From Flavobacterium johnsoniae (GTDB lineage: Bacteria > Bacteroidota > Bacteroidia > Flavobacteriales > Flavobacteriaceae): DNA of 64,000 nt. The DNA is taken from contig NZ_MLFK01000005.1 in NCBI RefSeq assembly GCF_001879205.1, positions 186,001 through 250,000 on the forward strand, in the 5' to 3' direction. Shown piece by piece: positions 44,251-52,799 of this stretch (position 1 is its first letter; each line of letters opens with the position of its first letter). The notes below the pieces were generated by a model. That model ran no database searches. It was not told the DNA's origin and saw nothing but the letters and a program-made list of their open reading frames with translations. The position numbers and the translations under genes are program-made.

Positions 44251-44253
44251 AAT

Positions 44254-44290
44254 AAGGGGAAATATTATTAGAATATTTCCCCTTTTCATT
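44254..44290. terminator. Bidirectional terminator between the UXS and GT4 genes
   Basis: AAGGGGAAATATT and AATATTTCCCCTT 13-base perfect arms with a five-base loop, then T-rich. Confidence 0.85.
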
Positions 44291-44303
44291 TATAACAATT
44301 TAC

Positions 44304-45491
44304 TTAAAAAGCATCATTCTCAATTAGATTTTTCATTTGCAAATCAAGATTAAAATTGCTTTTTGCATGCAGAAAAATTGTCTTTTTCATGCTTTGAATT
44401 TTATCCTTTCCAGTTTCTGAAATCTTTTGTAAAGCGACGTTTAAACCTTCAAAATCCTCAACAGGAACCACCCAGCCTAAATTATTTTCGGCAACAATTG
44501 ATTCCCCTTCGCCACCGCCAAAATAAAGAATAGGAAACCCTAAAGCACTGTATTCAAATATTTTTGAAGGAACAGAACCGTAAATTCTTGTTTTTAGAGG
44601 AACAAGCGCAATGTCTAAACTCATTAACTTTTCATGCAGGACATTTCGATCTAACATTCCGTGAAAGATAATTTTCTGCATCGGATTCTGATTCATATAA
44701 TTTACGATTTGAGCTTTCTCAGCTCCATCTCCAAAAATATGCAATTCGACATTCAGGTTTTCTAAATTCAATTGCTGAATAAGCTCAAAAACACCCTGAG
44801 CAACGCCTAATAATCCGGCATAAAACAATTTTATTGGTTCAGTAGAATTATCATTTTCTTGGATAACATTTTCCACAAAATGATCAGGATAATTGCGATA
44901 TAAAAAGCATTTCTTTTCTGGAAAAACGGAATGTATATGATCAATAATTTCATTTGATTGTCCAAAAATATGCGTTGCTTTTTTGTAAATAAAACGTTCT
45001 ATAAAAAGAAGTATTTTATGTGAAATACTGTTTTTCTTCAAAACCTTAAGCTCAATAGCAGCAGTTGGCCAAAGATCTGAAACATTCAAAATTATTTTTT
45101 TCCTTTTGATCCAAAGGGCAAAAACAGAAACAAAAGACAATAGTAACGGCGGCGATTGTACAATTACTTTTTTTGGTGTTTTAGCAAATAGCAAATAAAA
45201 AAACAAAACACTAGAAAACGAAAATGTCGAAACAATTCTTTTAAAAATATTAGAACTGTTGCTTGGATAAATCCAAAGACGTTTTAGAGTAATATTCTGA
45301 ATTTTTTCTGTAACAAAAAATCTGCCTTTATATTCTGGAAAAAGTTCGCCTTTTGGATAATTCGGAAGCGGAGAAATCACCGAAACTTCATATCCGTTTT
45401 GGTTTAATTTCAAAGCCAATTGTTCAATTCTGTTGGCTGCGGCACCTTTTTCAGGAGGATAATAATTGGATATAATTAAAATGTCGTTCAT
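44304..45491 (-). CDS. Glycosyltransferase family 4 (WbuB/WbuB-like)
   Basis: A 395-residue GT-B glycosyltransferase. N-terminus ILIISNYYPPEKGAAANRIEQLALKLNQNGYEVSVI with the PPEKGAA nucleotide-binding turn and the central LPNYPKGELF segment are typical of WbuB-type fucosamine/N-acetyl-sugar transferases. The C-terminal domain has VPSKIFEYSALGFPILYFGGGE. The start codon shares one base with the stop of the WecB gene (TAATG). The pairing with an epimerase gene supports transfer of an N-acetylated mannosamine/fucosamine-type sugar, which is inference. Confidence 0.9.
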   Translation of the reverse strand: MNDILIISNYYPPEKGAAANRIEQLALKLNQNGYEVSVISPLPNYPKGELFPEYKGRFFVTEKIQNITLKRLWIYPSNSSNIFKRIVSTFSFSSVLFFYLLFAKTPKKVIVQSPPLLLSFVSVFALWIKRKKIILNVSDLWPTAAIELKVLKKNSISHKILLFIERFIYKKATHIFGQSNEIIDHIHSVFPEKKCFLYRNYPDHFVENVIQENDNSTEPIKLFYAGLLGVAQGVFELIQQLNLENLNVELHIFGDGAEKAQIVNYMNQNPMQKIIFHGMLDRNVLHEKLMSLDIALVPLKTRIYGSVPSKIFEYSALGFPILYFGGGEGESIVAENNLGWVVPVEDFEGLNVALQKISETGKDKIQSMKKTIFLHAKSNFNLDLQMKNLIENDAF

Positions 45492-46579
45492 TATTTCTTT
45501 TCCAATAAAATTGAAATAATTCTTTCAGAAGCTTTTCCGTCCCATAATTCTGGAATACCGCTTTTTCTGGCACCATTTTGTAAAAATGAACCAAAAACTT
45601 TTTGGAGATTTTTTAAAGATGTTCCCACAATTGTATTAGAACCAATGGTTTCTGTTTCAGGTCTTTCAGTATTATCTCGCATAGTAAAACATGGAATTCC
45701 AAGAACAGTTGTTTCTTCAGAAATTCCTCCGCTGTCTGTAATAACGGCAAAACTGTTTTTGATTAAATACATGAAATTTAGATAACCTTGAGGAGAAACA
45801 AAAATGATGTTCTTAAACTCGATTTTGCTTTCACTTAAAATTGCCTGCGTTCTTGGGTGAATCGGAAAAATTATTTTTTTGTAGTTTACTAACAAATCAA
45901 TTCCATGTAGTAAATCAATAAGCGATGAAACTTCGTCAACATTTGCAGGACGATGCAACGTTAAGATGATATAGTTTTTCTCTTGTAATTGATGTTCGTT
46001 CCAAAAATCAGGCGCTGTAATTCTGTTGATATTTTGATATAAAGTATCGATCATCACATTCCCCACAAAATGCACATTTTCTGGATTGGAACCTGACTTT
46101 AATAAATTTTCTGAAGCTGATGTTGAGGTTGTAAAAAAGTAATCAGTAATACTGTCCGTCAGCATTCTATTGATCTCTTCGGGCATTGTTAAGTCTCCGG
46201 AACGAATTCCGGCTTCGACATGTGCTACTTTTGTATTGCATTTTTTTGCCACTATAGAGCAGGCCATTGTTGAGTTTACATCTCCTACAACCAAAACTAA
46301 ATCACACGGATTTTGAAGTAATTCTTTTTCGAAAGCAATCATAATCGCTGCAGTCTGTTGGGCCTGAGAACCGCTTTTTACTTCTAAATTAACATCTGGA
46401 TGCGGAATATTTAGTTCCTCAAAAAAAGTATCACTTAAGTTCTTATCATAATGCTGACCAGTGTGAACTAAACGAAATGAAACATCAAAACCCTCATTCT
46501 GCTTACTTTTTACAGCATTAATAATCGGTGCTATTTTTATGAAGTTTGGCCGTGCACCTGCAATTATGGTAATTTTCAT
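45491..46579 (-). CDS. wecB: Non-hydrolysing UDP-N-acetylglucosamine 2-epimerase
   Basis: Interconverts UDP-GlcNAc and UDP-ManNAc for polysaccharide synthesis. The 362 residues start MKITIIAGARPNFIKIAPII. Family signatures are GARPNFIKIAP (7-17), LVHTGQHYD, VVGDVNS, HVEAGIRSGD and DSGGISEE. It lies in tail-to-head overlap with the GT4 gene. Because WecB homologues also act on modified sugars (for example FnlC on UDP-2-acetamido-dideoxyhexoses), the exact substrate is open. Confidence 0.94.
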   Translation of the reverse strand: MKITIIAGARPNFIKIAPIINAVKSKQNEGFDVSFRLVHTGQHYDKNLSDTFFEELNIPHPDVNLEVKSGSQAQQTAAIMIAFEKELLQNPCDLVLVVGDVNSTMACSIVAKKCNTKVAHVEAGIRSGDLTMPEEINRMLTDSITDYFFTTSTSASENLLKSGSNPENVHFVGNVMIDTLYQNINRITAPDFWNEHQLQEKNYIILTLHRPANVDEVSSLIDLLHGIDLLVNYKKIIFPIHPRTQAILSESKIEFKNIIFVSPQGYLNFMYLIKNSFAVITDSGGISEETTVLGIPCFTMRDNTERPETETIGSNTIVGTSLKNLQKVFGSFLQNGARKSGIPELWDGKASERIISILLEKK

Positions 46580-46698
46580 AGATTCTTTCTAAAAACTTTC
46601 TTTGGCAAAAGTAAAGTTTAAATTGGATTCTGGATAGTTTGAAAGATTTTCTTCTAAGTGTAAATGTGATTTTTTGAAGAATCTCGTAATTAATCTTC

Positions 46699-46729
46699 AA
46701 TTGGAGGTCACGATTTGTGACCTCCAATT
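46699..46729. repeat. ORF6N-like palindrome, copy C
   Basis: AATTGGAGGTCAC and GTGACCTCCAATT perfect 13-base arms with a five-base centre. On the minus strand one frame reads N-W-R-S-Q-I-V-T-S-N-stop. Confidence 0.8.
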
Positions 46730-46749
46730 ATTTAATTTTTAGACTCTTT

Positions 46750-46812
46750 AAAATCACAATTTATGACCGTAAAGATTGCTGTTCATTTTCAGTAAGTTGA
46801 AAGTTAAGTTTT
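46750..46812 (-). pseudogene. Decayed ORF6N gene fragment (copy B)
   Basis: On the minus strand the codons read F-Q-L-T-E-N-E-Q-Q-S-L-R-S-stop-I-V-I-L-K-S, matching F-Q-L-T-E-N-E-F-E-N-L-K-S-Q-I-A-T-S-S of the intact ORF6N protein (residues 58-76). A stop replaces Gln. Confidence 0.6.
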
Positions 46813-46815
46813 TAA

Positions 46816-46845
46816 AACTTGAAGTCGCAATTTGCGCCTTGAAGA
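46816..46845. repeat. ORF6N-like palindrome, copy A
   Basis: The first 21 bases (46816-46836) are identical to the left part of the palindrome inside the ORF6N gene at 47158; the right arm has drifted (GCCTTGAAG for GACTTCAAG). It starts eight bases after the ORF6N stop on the minus strand. Confidence 0.75.
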
Positions 46846-46852
46846 TTTAAAG

Positions 46853-47386
46853 TTATTTTTTATAACCAATTTTCACTCTTTCACTTTGGTCTTCTTTTTT
46901 CTCAGTCAATTCATCTAAATAAGAAAAAACCAATTCGATATTTTTATCATGATTCTCTAACTTCTTTTGTCCCGAGGCTTCGGGATGAAGAATATCAACT
47001 TTAATTTCTGTTGTATCCAAAAGCATTTGTCTCACTTTCGTGAAAATACGCATGATTTGAATATTGGTTTGAATGGCTTTGTTGCTTTTTAGAACGCTTG
47101 AAAGCATCAGAATACCATGTTCAGTAAAAGCAAAAGGTAATGTTCTGCTACCACCCCAACTTGAAGTCGCAATTTGCGACTTCAAGTTTTCAAATTCGTT
47201 TTCAGTAAGCTGGAACATAAAATCTTCAGGAAATCGAGATGAATTCCTTTTAACCTGTTCATTTAATCTTTTGGTTTCAACATCATACAGTATTGCTAAA
47301 TCAAATGCAAGCATCACTTTTTGACCACGGATAAAATATATTTTATTAGAAATTGTTTCTTCAGAGAGTAAAGATTTATCGTCCAT
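46853..47386 (-). CDS. ORF6N (KilA-N/Bro-like) domain protein
   Basis: A 177-residue protein of the ORF6N family, DNA-binding domains known from phages and mobile elements and frequent in Bacteroidota. Residues 10-100 carry the signature: KIYFIRGQKVMLAFDLAILY, NEQVKRNSSRFPEDFMFQLTENE, then a segment NLKSQIATSSWGGS and LPFAFTEHGILMLSSVLKS. The C-terminus (KKLENHDKNIELVFSYLDEL) is the usual coiled tail. Residues 67-76 are encoded by a 31-base palindrome, and residues 135-139 (PEASG) by a TCCCGA-type palindrome that looks inserted. It sits inside a polysaccharide locus, where such genes are often mobile. Its DNA target is unknown. Confidence 0.9.
   Translation of the reverse strand: MDDKSLLSEETISNKIYFIRGQKVMLAFDLAILYDVETKRLNEQVKRNSSRFPEDFMFQLTENEFENLKSQIATSSWGGSRTLPFAFTEHGILMLSSVLKSNKAIQTNIQIMRIFTKVRQMLLDTTEIKVDILHPEASGQKKLENHDKNIELVFSYLDELTEKKEDQSERVKIGYKK
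46970..46985. repeat. TCCCGA-GGCT-TCGGGA palindrome inside the ORF6N gene
   Basis: Encodes PEASG in a place where related ORF6N proteins usually continue directly into the KKLxNHDKNIELVF tail; it therefore looks like an in-frame insertion. Same arms as 33307-33322. Confidence 0.7.
47158..47188. repeat. 31-base palindrome inside the ORF6N gene
   Basis: Fifteen-base perfect arms, AACTTGAAGTCGCAA and TTGCGACTTCAAGTT, around one T. It encodes N-L-K-S-Q-I-A-T-S-S. Diverged copies follow downstream of the gene. Confidence 0.9.
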
Positions 47387-47426
47387 AAGTATTTAATAAA
47401 AAACAAATGTAGGATTTTATTTATAT

Positions 47427-48737
47427 TTATAAATAAGATTTAAACTGTTTTAATTTCCCGCGATTGGTTCTTTCTAAAACCGTTTTTCGGGTAAAAGTAA
47501 AGTTTAAATTGGGTTCAAGATACAAATCTATTGCCTCTTTAATTTTTTGAATTTGTTCCGAATCTAATTCATTTTCAGCAACATATTCAATTTCAAAAGT
47601 ATCTAATTGGGTTTGTTTGATGATAAATTCTTTTACATTTCCATCATCTTCAATAATACTTTTGGTTACATAATAAAAGGTCAGACCAGGGGATTTTTTT
47701 CCGCTTGGCAAAATGGCAACGTCATTAGTTCTGCCAATTAGTTTTTTTAGAATTGGTTTTTTGGGTGTACTTTTTTTATCCAAAATTCCAATGTCGCCAA
47801 TTTCATATCTAATAAACGGATTTGCTTTGTTGAAGAGCGAAGTAATTACAATTTTACCTTCTTCCCCGTAAGGGAGAACGTTATTGTTTTCGTCTAAAAT
47901 CTCGACAAAAAGGGTTTCTGCATTTACCTGCCATTCTCCCTGAGGGTTTTCAAAAGCAATTAAATCCAATTCTGATGCGCCGTATTCACTTATAATTGGA
48001 ATTCCGAATTGTTTTTCCAGCAATTTTTTATCTGTTTCAAAAAGCATTTCCGAAGTAACAAAACAAGCTTTTAAAGTGGGACAAGTTTCTTTTAATACGA
48101 TATTTTTCTGTTCTAAAAATTTAGCAAATAAAACGATCGAACTCGTATAACCATTGATATAATCGAATTTTTTGGTTCTGAATTTCTGCAGAAATTTATT
48201 CAGAACGTCATCAGATAAATCAAAAACCGGAAAACGAAAACGATGCGTTAAAAAGTCTTTCAAACGTTCTTTATGATATCCAATAAAATCCATGGGAATG
48301 CCATAAAAACGTGCTTGGTACGAATGATTAAAATCAATTTCAAACCATCCAAAACGCATCATATTTGAAGCCCAGGTTAAGGCGTGCGAATATTTATCTT
48401 TGGCAAAAACAAAAGGCGTTCCGCTGGATCCTGAGGTTTTGTTGAGGTAAATATTGTTTTTTAAATAACCTTTTGAAAGCCTATTTTCGAGTGGTTTTTG
48501 TAAATTTTGTTTGTTTAAAATTGGCAGATCTTCCCAATTTAAAGCCGTTTTATTTCCGGCTAATTCCTTGTAGAAAGAATTATTTTTTAGATGAAAATCG
48601 ACAATTTCCTTTTTTTTATTTTCGAGAAACAAGACATATTCTTCTTCAGAAAAATGAACAATTTTATCCAATTCGGCTTTGGCTTTCTTAATAGGAAAAC
48701 CATTTAATTGAAGGGAAAGATCAAAAAGACGAATCAT
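47427..48737 (-). CDS. CapK/PaaK-like adenylate-forming enzyme
   Basis: A 436-residue protein of the phenylacetate-CoA ligase/CapK group in the AMP-binding superfamily. The phosphate-binding loop is NKTSGSSGTPFVFAKD (about 108-123); later landmarks are SEYGASELDLIAFE and RYEIGDIGIL. In polysaccharide loci these proteins (CapK, coenzyme F390 synthetase-like) probably activate a carboxylic acid for acylation of sugars, but the substrate is not known. It lies upstream of ORF6N in the same direction and opposite to purD. Confidence 0.88.
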   Translation of the reverse strand: MIRLFDLSLQLNGFPIKKAKAELDKIVHFSEEEYVLFLENKKKEIVDFHLKNNSFYKELAGNKTALNWEDLPILNKQNLQKPLENRLSKGYLKNNIYLNKTSGSSGTPFVFAKDKYSHALTWASNMMRFGWFEIDFNHSYQARFYGIPMDFIGYHKERLKDFLTHRFRFPVFDLSDDVLNKFLQKFRTKKFDYINGYTSSIVLFAKFLEQKNIVLKETCPTLKACFVTSEMLFETDKKLLEKQFGIPIISEYGASELDLIAFENPQGEWQVNAETLFVEILDENNNVLPYGEEGKIVITSLFNKANPFIRYEIGDIGILDKKSTPKKPILKKLIGRTNDVAILPSGKKSPGLTFYYVTKSIIEDDGNVKEFIIKQTQLDTFEIEYVAENELDSEQIQKIKEAIDLYLEPNLNFTFTRKTVLERTNRGKLKQFKSYL

Positions 48738-48838
48738 TTTTCGGTATAATTTTCGTCAAAAATAATATTTACCAATTACTAACAGCGAAGAATGAACAAG
48801 TTTTTAAGATTTAATTATTTTTTACGTTCAAAAGCAAT

Positions 48839-48846
48839 TATTTTTG
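48839..48846 (+). promoter_or_regulatory. -7 box of purD
   Basis: TATTTTTG, 25 bases before the purD ATG. No clear -33 TTG. Confidence 0.45.
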
Positions 48847-48871
48847 CACCACAACTAAATACAACTATACC

Positions 48872-50146
48872 ATGACAATTTTATTATTGGGATCAGGCGG
48901 AAGAGAGCATGCTTTTGCGTGGAAAATGATTCAGAGTCCGCTTTGCGAAAAACTTTTTGTTGCACCAGGAAATGCAGGAACCGCTGCAATTGCCACAAAC
49001 GTTGCAATGTCTCCAACCGATTTTGATGCTGTAAAAGCATTTGTATTACAAGAAAAAGTAAATATGGTTGTGGTTGGTCCCGAAGATCCATTAGTAAAAG
49101 GGATTTATGATTATTTCAAAAATGATGAAAGTTTAAATCATATTCCGGTTATTGGCCCATCAAAATTAGGAGCACAATTAGAAGGAAGTAAAGAATTTGC
49201 AAAAGAATTCTTGATGAAGCATAATATTCCAACTGCGGCTTACGATAGTTTTACTGCCGAAACGGTTGAAGAAGGCTGCAAATTTCTTGAAACTTTGCAG
49301 CCTCCATTTGTTTTAAAAGCAGACGGATTAGCAGCAGGAAAAGGAGTTTTGATTATTCAGGATCTTGAAGAAGCTAAAACTGAACTTAGAAACATGCTGG
49401 TTCACGAGAAATTTGGAGCAGCAAGTTCTAAAGTAGTTATTGAAGAATTTCTGGACGGAATCGAATTAAGCTGTTTCGTTTTAACTGACGGGAAAAGCTA
49501 TAAAATTCTTCCAACAGCAAAAGATTACAAACGTATTGGCGAAGGCGATACAGGATTAAATACAGGCGGAATGGGAGCAGTTTCTCCAGTTCCTTATGTT
49601 GATGCTGTTTTGATGGAGAAAATCGAAACACGTATCGTAAAACCAACAATAGAAGGTTTCCAAAAAGACGGAATCGAATACAAAGGATTTGTTTTTATTG
49701 GTTTGATCAATGTAAAAAACGAACCAATTGTTATTGAATACAACGTAAGAATGGGAGATCCTGAAACTGAAGTTGTGGTTCCGAGATTAGAATCTGATTT
49801 GTTTGAATTGTTTTTGGCAGTTTCAAATCAAAAATTAGATGAATTCGAATTAAAAGTTGATCCAAGAAGTGCGACTACCATTATGGTGGTTTCCGGCGGA
49901 TATCCTGAAGATTTCGAAAAAGGAAAAGTAATTAGTGGTTTAGAAAATATTACTGATTCGATAGTTTTTCATGCAGGAACAAAATTAGATAACGAAAATG
50001 TCGTTACTAATGGAGGACGTGTTTTGACTGTAACATCATACGGAGATGATTTTCAACAGGCCATAAAAAAATCTTACCAAAACATAGATAAACTAAATTT
50101 TGATAAGATGTATTTTAGAAAGGATATCGGCTTCGACTTACTTTAA
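48872..50146 (+). CDS. purD: Phosphoribosylamine--glycine ligase
   Basis: Second step of purine synthesis: phosphoribosylamine + glycine + ATP to GAR. The 424 residues show the N-terminal LLLGSGGREHAFAWKM (family GxGGREHA), the NxGxxAGKGV-like ADGLAAGKGVL loop of the ATP-grasp fold, FVFIGLI and the RMGDPETEVVVPRLESDL segment. The C-terminal domain follows (VVSGGYPEDFEKGKVI). Normal length. It overlaps the convergent small membrane gene by nine bases. Confidence 0.97.
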   Translation: MTILLLGSGGREHAFAWKMIQSPLCEKLFVAPGNAGTAAIATNVAMSPTDFDAVKAFVLQEKVNMVVVGPEDPLVKGIYDYFKNDESLNHIPVIGPSKLGAQLEGSKEFAKEFLMKHNIPTAAYDSFTAETVEEGCKFLETLQPPFVLKADGLAAGKGVLIIQDLEEAKTELRNMLVHEKFGAASSKVVIEEFLDGIELSCFVLTDGKSYKILPTAKDYKRIGEGDTGLNTGGMGAVSPVPYVDAVLMEKIETRIVKPTIEGFQKDGIEYKGFVFIGLINVKNEPIVIEYNVRMGDPETEVVVPRLESDLFELFLAVSNQKLDEFELKVDPRSATTIMVVSGGYPEDFEKGKVISGLENITDSIVFHAGTKLDNENVVTNGGRVLTVTSYGDDFQQAIKKSYQNIDKLNFDKMYFRKDIGFDLL

Positions 50147-50368
50147 GAAAGAGTGAGCCGTTGTATCTTGGTTTTCAGTTCCTGCAGCATCAAAAATACG
50201 TAATTGTTTAATCCAATATACGATTGCTGCAGAACAGATAATCATAAAAATCCAGTTGATAGTGTTTGCACCAAACCATGTAACTAATTCCAAATGACGT
50301 AAAAAGTCAAGAGGAGCAAACAAAATGTTAACGAATAAGTATTGTATTCCTTCAAAAAAAGCTTTCAT
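50138..50368 (-). CDS. Small membrane protein (DUF6341-like)
   Basis: A 76-residue protein with two hydrophobic segments (about 7-22 and 36-54, NWIFMIICSAAIVYWIK). The opening MKAFFEGIQYLFVNILFAPLDFLR and its place beside purD and upp recall DUF6341 proteins of Flavobacteria, which are sometimes mislabelled as uracil phosphoribosyltransferase. Function unknown. Its stop lies inside the last codons of convergent purD. Confidence 0.78.
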   Translation of the reverse strand: MKAFFEGIQYLFVNILFAPLDFLRHLELVTWFGANTINWIFMIICSAAIVYWIKQLRIFDAAGTENQDTTAHSFLK

Positions 50369-50504
50369 AATTTATAAAATTATATGTTATTATTGTTTTT
50401 AACGCATTGAAGTAAAATTCAAACAGAGAATCTTTTTTCAACTTGTTGGTTTTCCTTTTTAAACAAGTATTATATTTACAGTCACAAAAGTATAAAATAT
50501 CCTT

Positions 50505-51434
50505 ATGATAACAAGTGTTTTTAAAAAATCTACGCCATTAAATTATTCGTTGGTTGTAATTTTGATACTGGTTTTCTTTTTCATGTTTCAAATTCGAGAA
50601 ACGTCTTGGATAAATTCTTATTTTACGATATTTCAAAAAGTAAGTCTGTTGTGTTTTGTTTTTGCTTCTTTTTTCATGGTAAATTTCATCGTCAAGAAAA
50701 ACGGACTCAGCAAAGACAATGGTTACGCGATATTTTTCTATTTATTATTTCTACTGTTTTTCCCCACGATATTCGATAATCCAAATGTAGTATATGCCAA
50801 TTTCTTTATTTTATTGGCTCTCCGAAGATTGATCTCACTACAATCGTTAAAAGCTTCAAAAGAAAAAATATTTGATGCTTCTTTTTGGATATTTGTAGCT
50901 TCTTTATTTCAATTTTGGAGTGTTTTGTTTTTAATTCTAGTTTTTATATCAATTGTTTTTCACGTTTCGAGAGATTATAGAAACTGGGTTTTGCCTTTTG
51001 TGGCACTTTTGGCGGTTGCAATTGTTTTTTATATGATCTCATTAATGTTTCATATTGATGTTGCTGCCTTTTTTCAAAAACGTGCCGTAATTGATTTTAG
51101 AATAGATTATTTTAAGAACAATTACGAAAACGGCGCACTTTCAATTTACGCAGCAGTGGTTATATTTTTTCTCTTTTCAATGTTAACTACATTGTCAAAC
51201 AGACCGCAAATAGTACATACTTCGTATAAAAAAGTAGTAGCTTGTTTTTTTATCGCAGTGCTTGTATATATTCTTTCGCCAGATAAAAGCAATGATTTAT
51301 TATTATTCAGCATAGCTCCATTATCGATTATGGCAGCGAGCCACGTCGAATATATGCAGCAAAAACTAAATAATGAGATCGTATTTTATGTATTGATTTT
51401 GTGCAGTTTATTTACTTTTTTCTCTCAATTATAA
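50505..51434 (+). CDS. DUF6427 family multi-pass membrane protein
   Basis: A 309-residue protein with about nine to ten transmembrane helices and short loops. N-terminus MITSVFKKSTPLNYSLVVILILVFFF. I recall the ...FKKSxPxNY..... start for DUF6427. It resembles small polytopic enzymes of the EpsG/oligosaccharide type only in general shape. Function unknown. Six bases overlap with the convergent upp gene. Confidence 0.8.
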   Translation: MITSVFKKSTPLNYSLVVILILVFFFMFQIRETSWINSYFTIFQKVSLLCFVFASFFMVNFIVKKNGLSKDNGYAIFFYLLFLLFFPTIFDNPNVVYANFFILLALRRLISLQSLKASKEKIFDASFWIFVASLFQFWSVLFLILVFISIVFHVSRDYRNWVLPFVALLAVAIVFYMISLMFHIDVAAFFQKRAVIDFRIDYFKNNYENGALSIYAAVVIFFLFSMLTTLSNRPQIVHTSYKKVVACFFIAVLVYILSPDKSNDLLLFSIAPLSIMAASHVEYMQQKLNNEIVFYVLILCSLFTFFSQL

Positions 51435-52082
51435 TTTACTTCCGTAGGCAAGATCACCTGCATCGCCAAGACCAGGAATGATATAATTTTTTTCATTTAG
51501 CTTTTCATCTAAAGAAGCAACCCACAAATGACAATTTTCAGGAAGATTTTTTTCAAGATGAGCAATTCCTTCAGGAGCCGCAATAACTACTACAATATGA
51601 AATTCTGCTGGTGTGGCGTTTTCTAGTAATTTTTTGTGTACTGCTACAATAGATTGTCCGGTTGCCAGCATAGGGTCAAGAAGTAAAACCGTTTTATTGT
51701 TTAAATTAGAAATTGCTTGATATTCAACTAAAATTTCAAACTCATCATCATTGTTTGGATGATGTCTGCAGGCCGAAACGAAGCTGTTTTCAGCATGATC
51801 AAAATAATTTAAAAAACCGTTATGAAGCGGTAATCCGGCTCTTAAAATAGGACATAAAACCAAGTCGGTTTCAATTTCTGTTGTTTTTTTGATACCAAGA
51901 GGTGTTTGAATTTCAACATTTTTATAAGGCAGAATTTTGCTCAGTTCATAAGCCATTATTTCTCCTATGCGTTCAATATTTCTTCTAAACCGCATGCTGT
52001 CATTCTGAACGTTTACATTCCTTATTTGACCTAGAAAATGATTTAAAACACTGTTCTCTTCAGATATATAATGAATTTTCAT
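51429..52082 (-). CDS. upp: Uracil phosphoribosyltransferase
   Basis: Pyrimidine salvage: uracil + PRPP to UMP. The 217 residues include the PRPP-binding loop LLLDPMLATGQSIVA (about 134-148), the uracil-binding CPILRAGLPLHNGF segment and the C-terminal IPGLGDAGDLAYG (family YIVPGLGDAGDR.FGT). The last part differs slightly (LAYGSKL in place of RxFGT), as in other Flavobacteria. Transcribed leftwards from a region shared with the DUF4254 gene. Confidence 0.96.
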   Translation of the reverse strand: MKIHYISEENSVLNHFLGQIRNVNVQNDSMRFRRNIERIGEIMAYELSKILPYKNVEIQTPLGIKKTTEIETDLVLCPILRAGLPLHNGFLNYFDHAENSFVSACRHHPNNDDEFEILVEYQAISNLNNKTVLLLDPMLATGQSIVAVHKKLLENATPAEFHIVVVIAAPEGIAHLEKNLPENCHLWVASLDEKLNEKNYIIPGLGDAGDLAYGSKL

Positions 52083-52164
52083 GATGATTTTTTAATTTAT
52101 TAACCGATAAAAATATAATAACGAAAAATATTTTGTTTTATTCGCAGCATAAAAGTATAAAAAG

Positions 52165-52172
52165 TATCTTTG
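52165..52172 (+). promoter_or_regulatory. -7 box of the DUF4254-GT9 unit
   Basis: TATCTTTG 20 bases before the ATG at 52193; it excludes the in-frame start at 52133. Confidence 0.5.
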
Positions 52173-52192
52173 TAACTCTAAAAAATAAAGAC

Positions 52193-52798
52193 ATGTTTTC
52201 AAAATTAGCATATTCGGTTTTCGAACAAAGCATTAAAGATTATCATCAGTTTGATAATGTTGATCAGCCTATAAATAATCCTTATCCAAAAGATAAATTT
52301 GAGCATTTATTGTATTTAAAAAACTGGATTGATACTGTTCAATGGCATTTTGAAGATATCATACGTGATCCACAAATTGACCCTGTAGCGGCTTTGACTT
52401 TAAAAAGAAGAATCGATGCATCAAATCAGGAACGTACTGATATGGTTGAATATATCGACAGTTACTTTTTGCAAAAATACAGTGGTGTACAAGCAAAAGA
52501 TGGAGCAAAAATCAATTCTGAAAGTCCAGCCTGGGCATTTGACAGATTGTCTATTTTAGCCTTAAAAATTTATCATATGCAGGAAGAAGCGACTCGTGCA
52601 GAGGCTTCTCAGGAACATAGAGATAAATGTCAGGAAAAATTAAATGTACTTTTAGAACAAAGAACAGATTTGTCTACAGCAATTGATGATTTATTGACAG
52701 ATATCGAAAACGGTGATAAATTCATGAAAGTGTACAAACAAATGAAAATGTACAATGATGATGATTTGAATCCTGTTTTATACCAAAACAAGAAATAA
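52193..52798 (+). CDS. DUF4254 family protein
   Basis: From the ATG at 52193 the protein has 201 residues, MFSKLAYSVFEQSIKDYHQ. All-helical and cytoplasmic; conserved pieces include LLYLKNWIDTVQWHFEDIIRDP, LKRRIDASNQERTDMVEYID and SPAWAFDRLSILALKIYHM. The family occurs next to lipopolysaccharide glycosyltransferase genes in Bacteroidota; its role is unknown. The longer reading from 52133 runs through the promoter and is rejected. It is followed by the GT9 gene with a single-base gap, so the two are co-translated. Confidence 0.88.
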   Translation: MFSKLAYSVFEQSIKDYHQFDNVDQPINNPYPKDKFEHLLYLKNWIDTVQWHFEDIIRDPQIDPVAALTLKRRIDASNQERTDMVEYIDSYFLQKYSGVQAKDGAKINSESPAWAFDRLSILALKIYHMQEEATRAEASQEHRDKCQEKLNVLLEQRTDLSTAIDDLLTDIENGDKFMKVYKQMKMYNDDDLNPVLYQNKK

Positions 52799-52799
52799 T

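Larger units (their letters stand above)
46580..46852 (-). other. Region between ORF6N and wecB holding three diverged ORF6N-derived segments
   Basis: Contains three echoes of the (R/K)SQIATS-coding palindrome of the ORF6N gene, at about 46816-46844, 46750-46770 and 46699-46729. Around the middle one, the minus strand still reads F-Q-L-T-E-N-E-Q-Q-S-L-R-S-stop-I-V, a decayed ORF6N piece. No intact gene is present. Confidence 0.65.

Noticed and set aside
46518..46727. A 69-codon open frame starting MEVTNRDLQL on the minus strand
   Set aside because: It begins inside the palindrome copy C and runs into the wecB start in another frame; its composition is that of shadow coding and it has no family resemblance.
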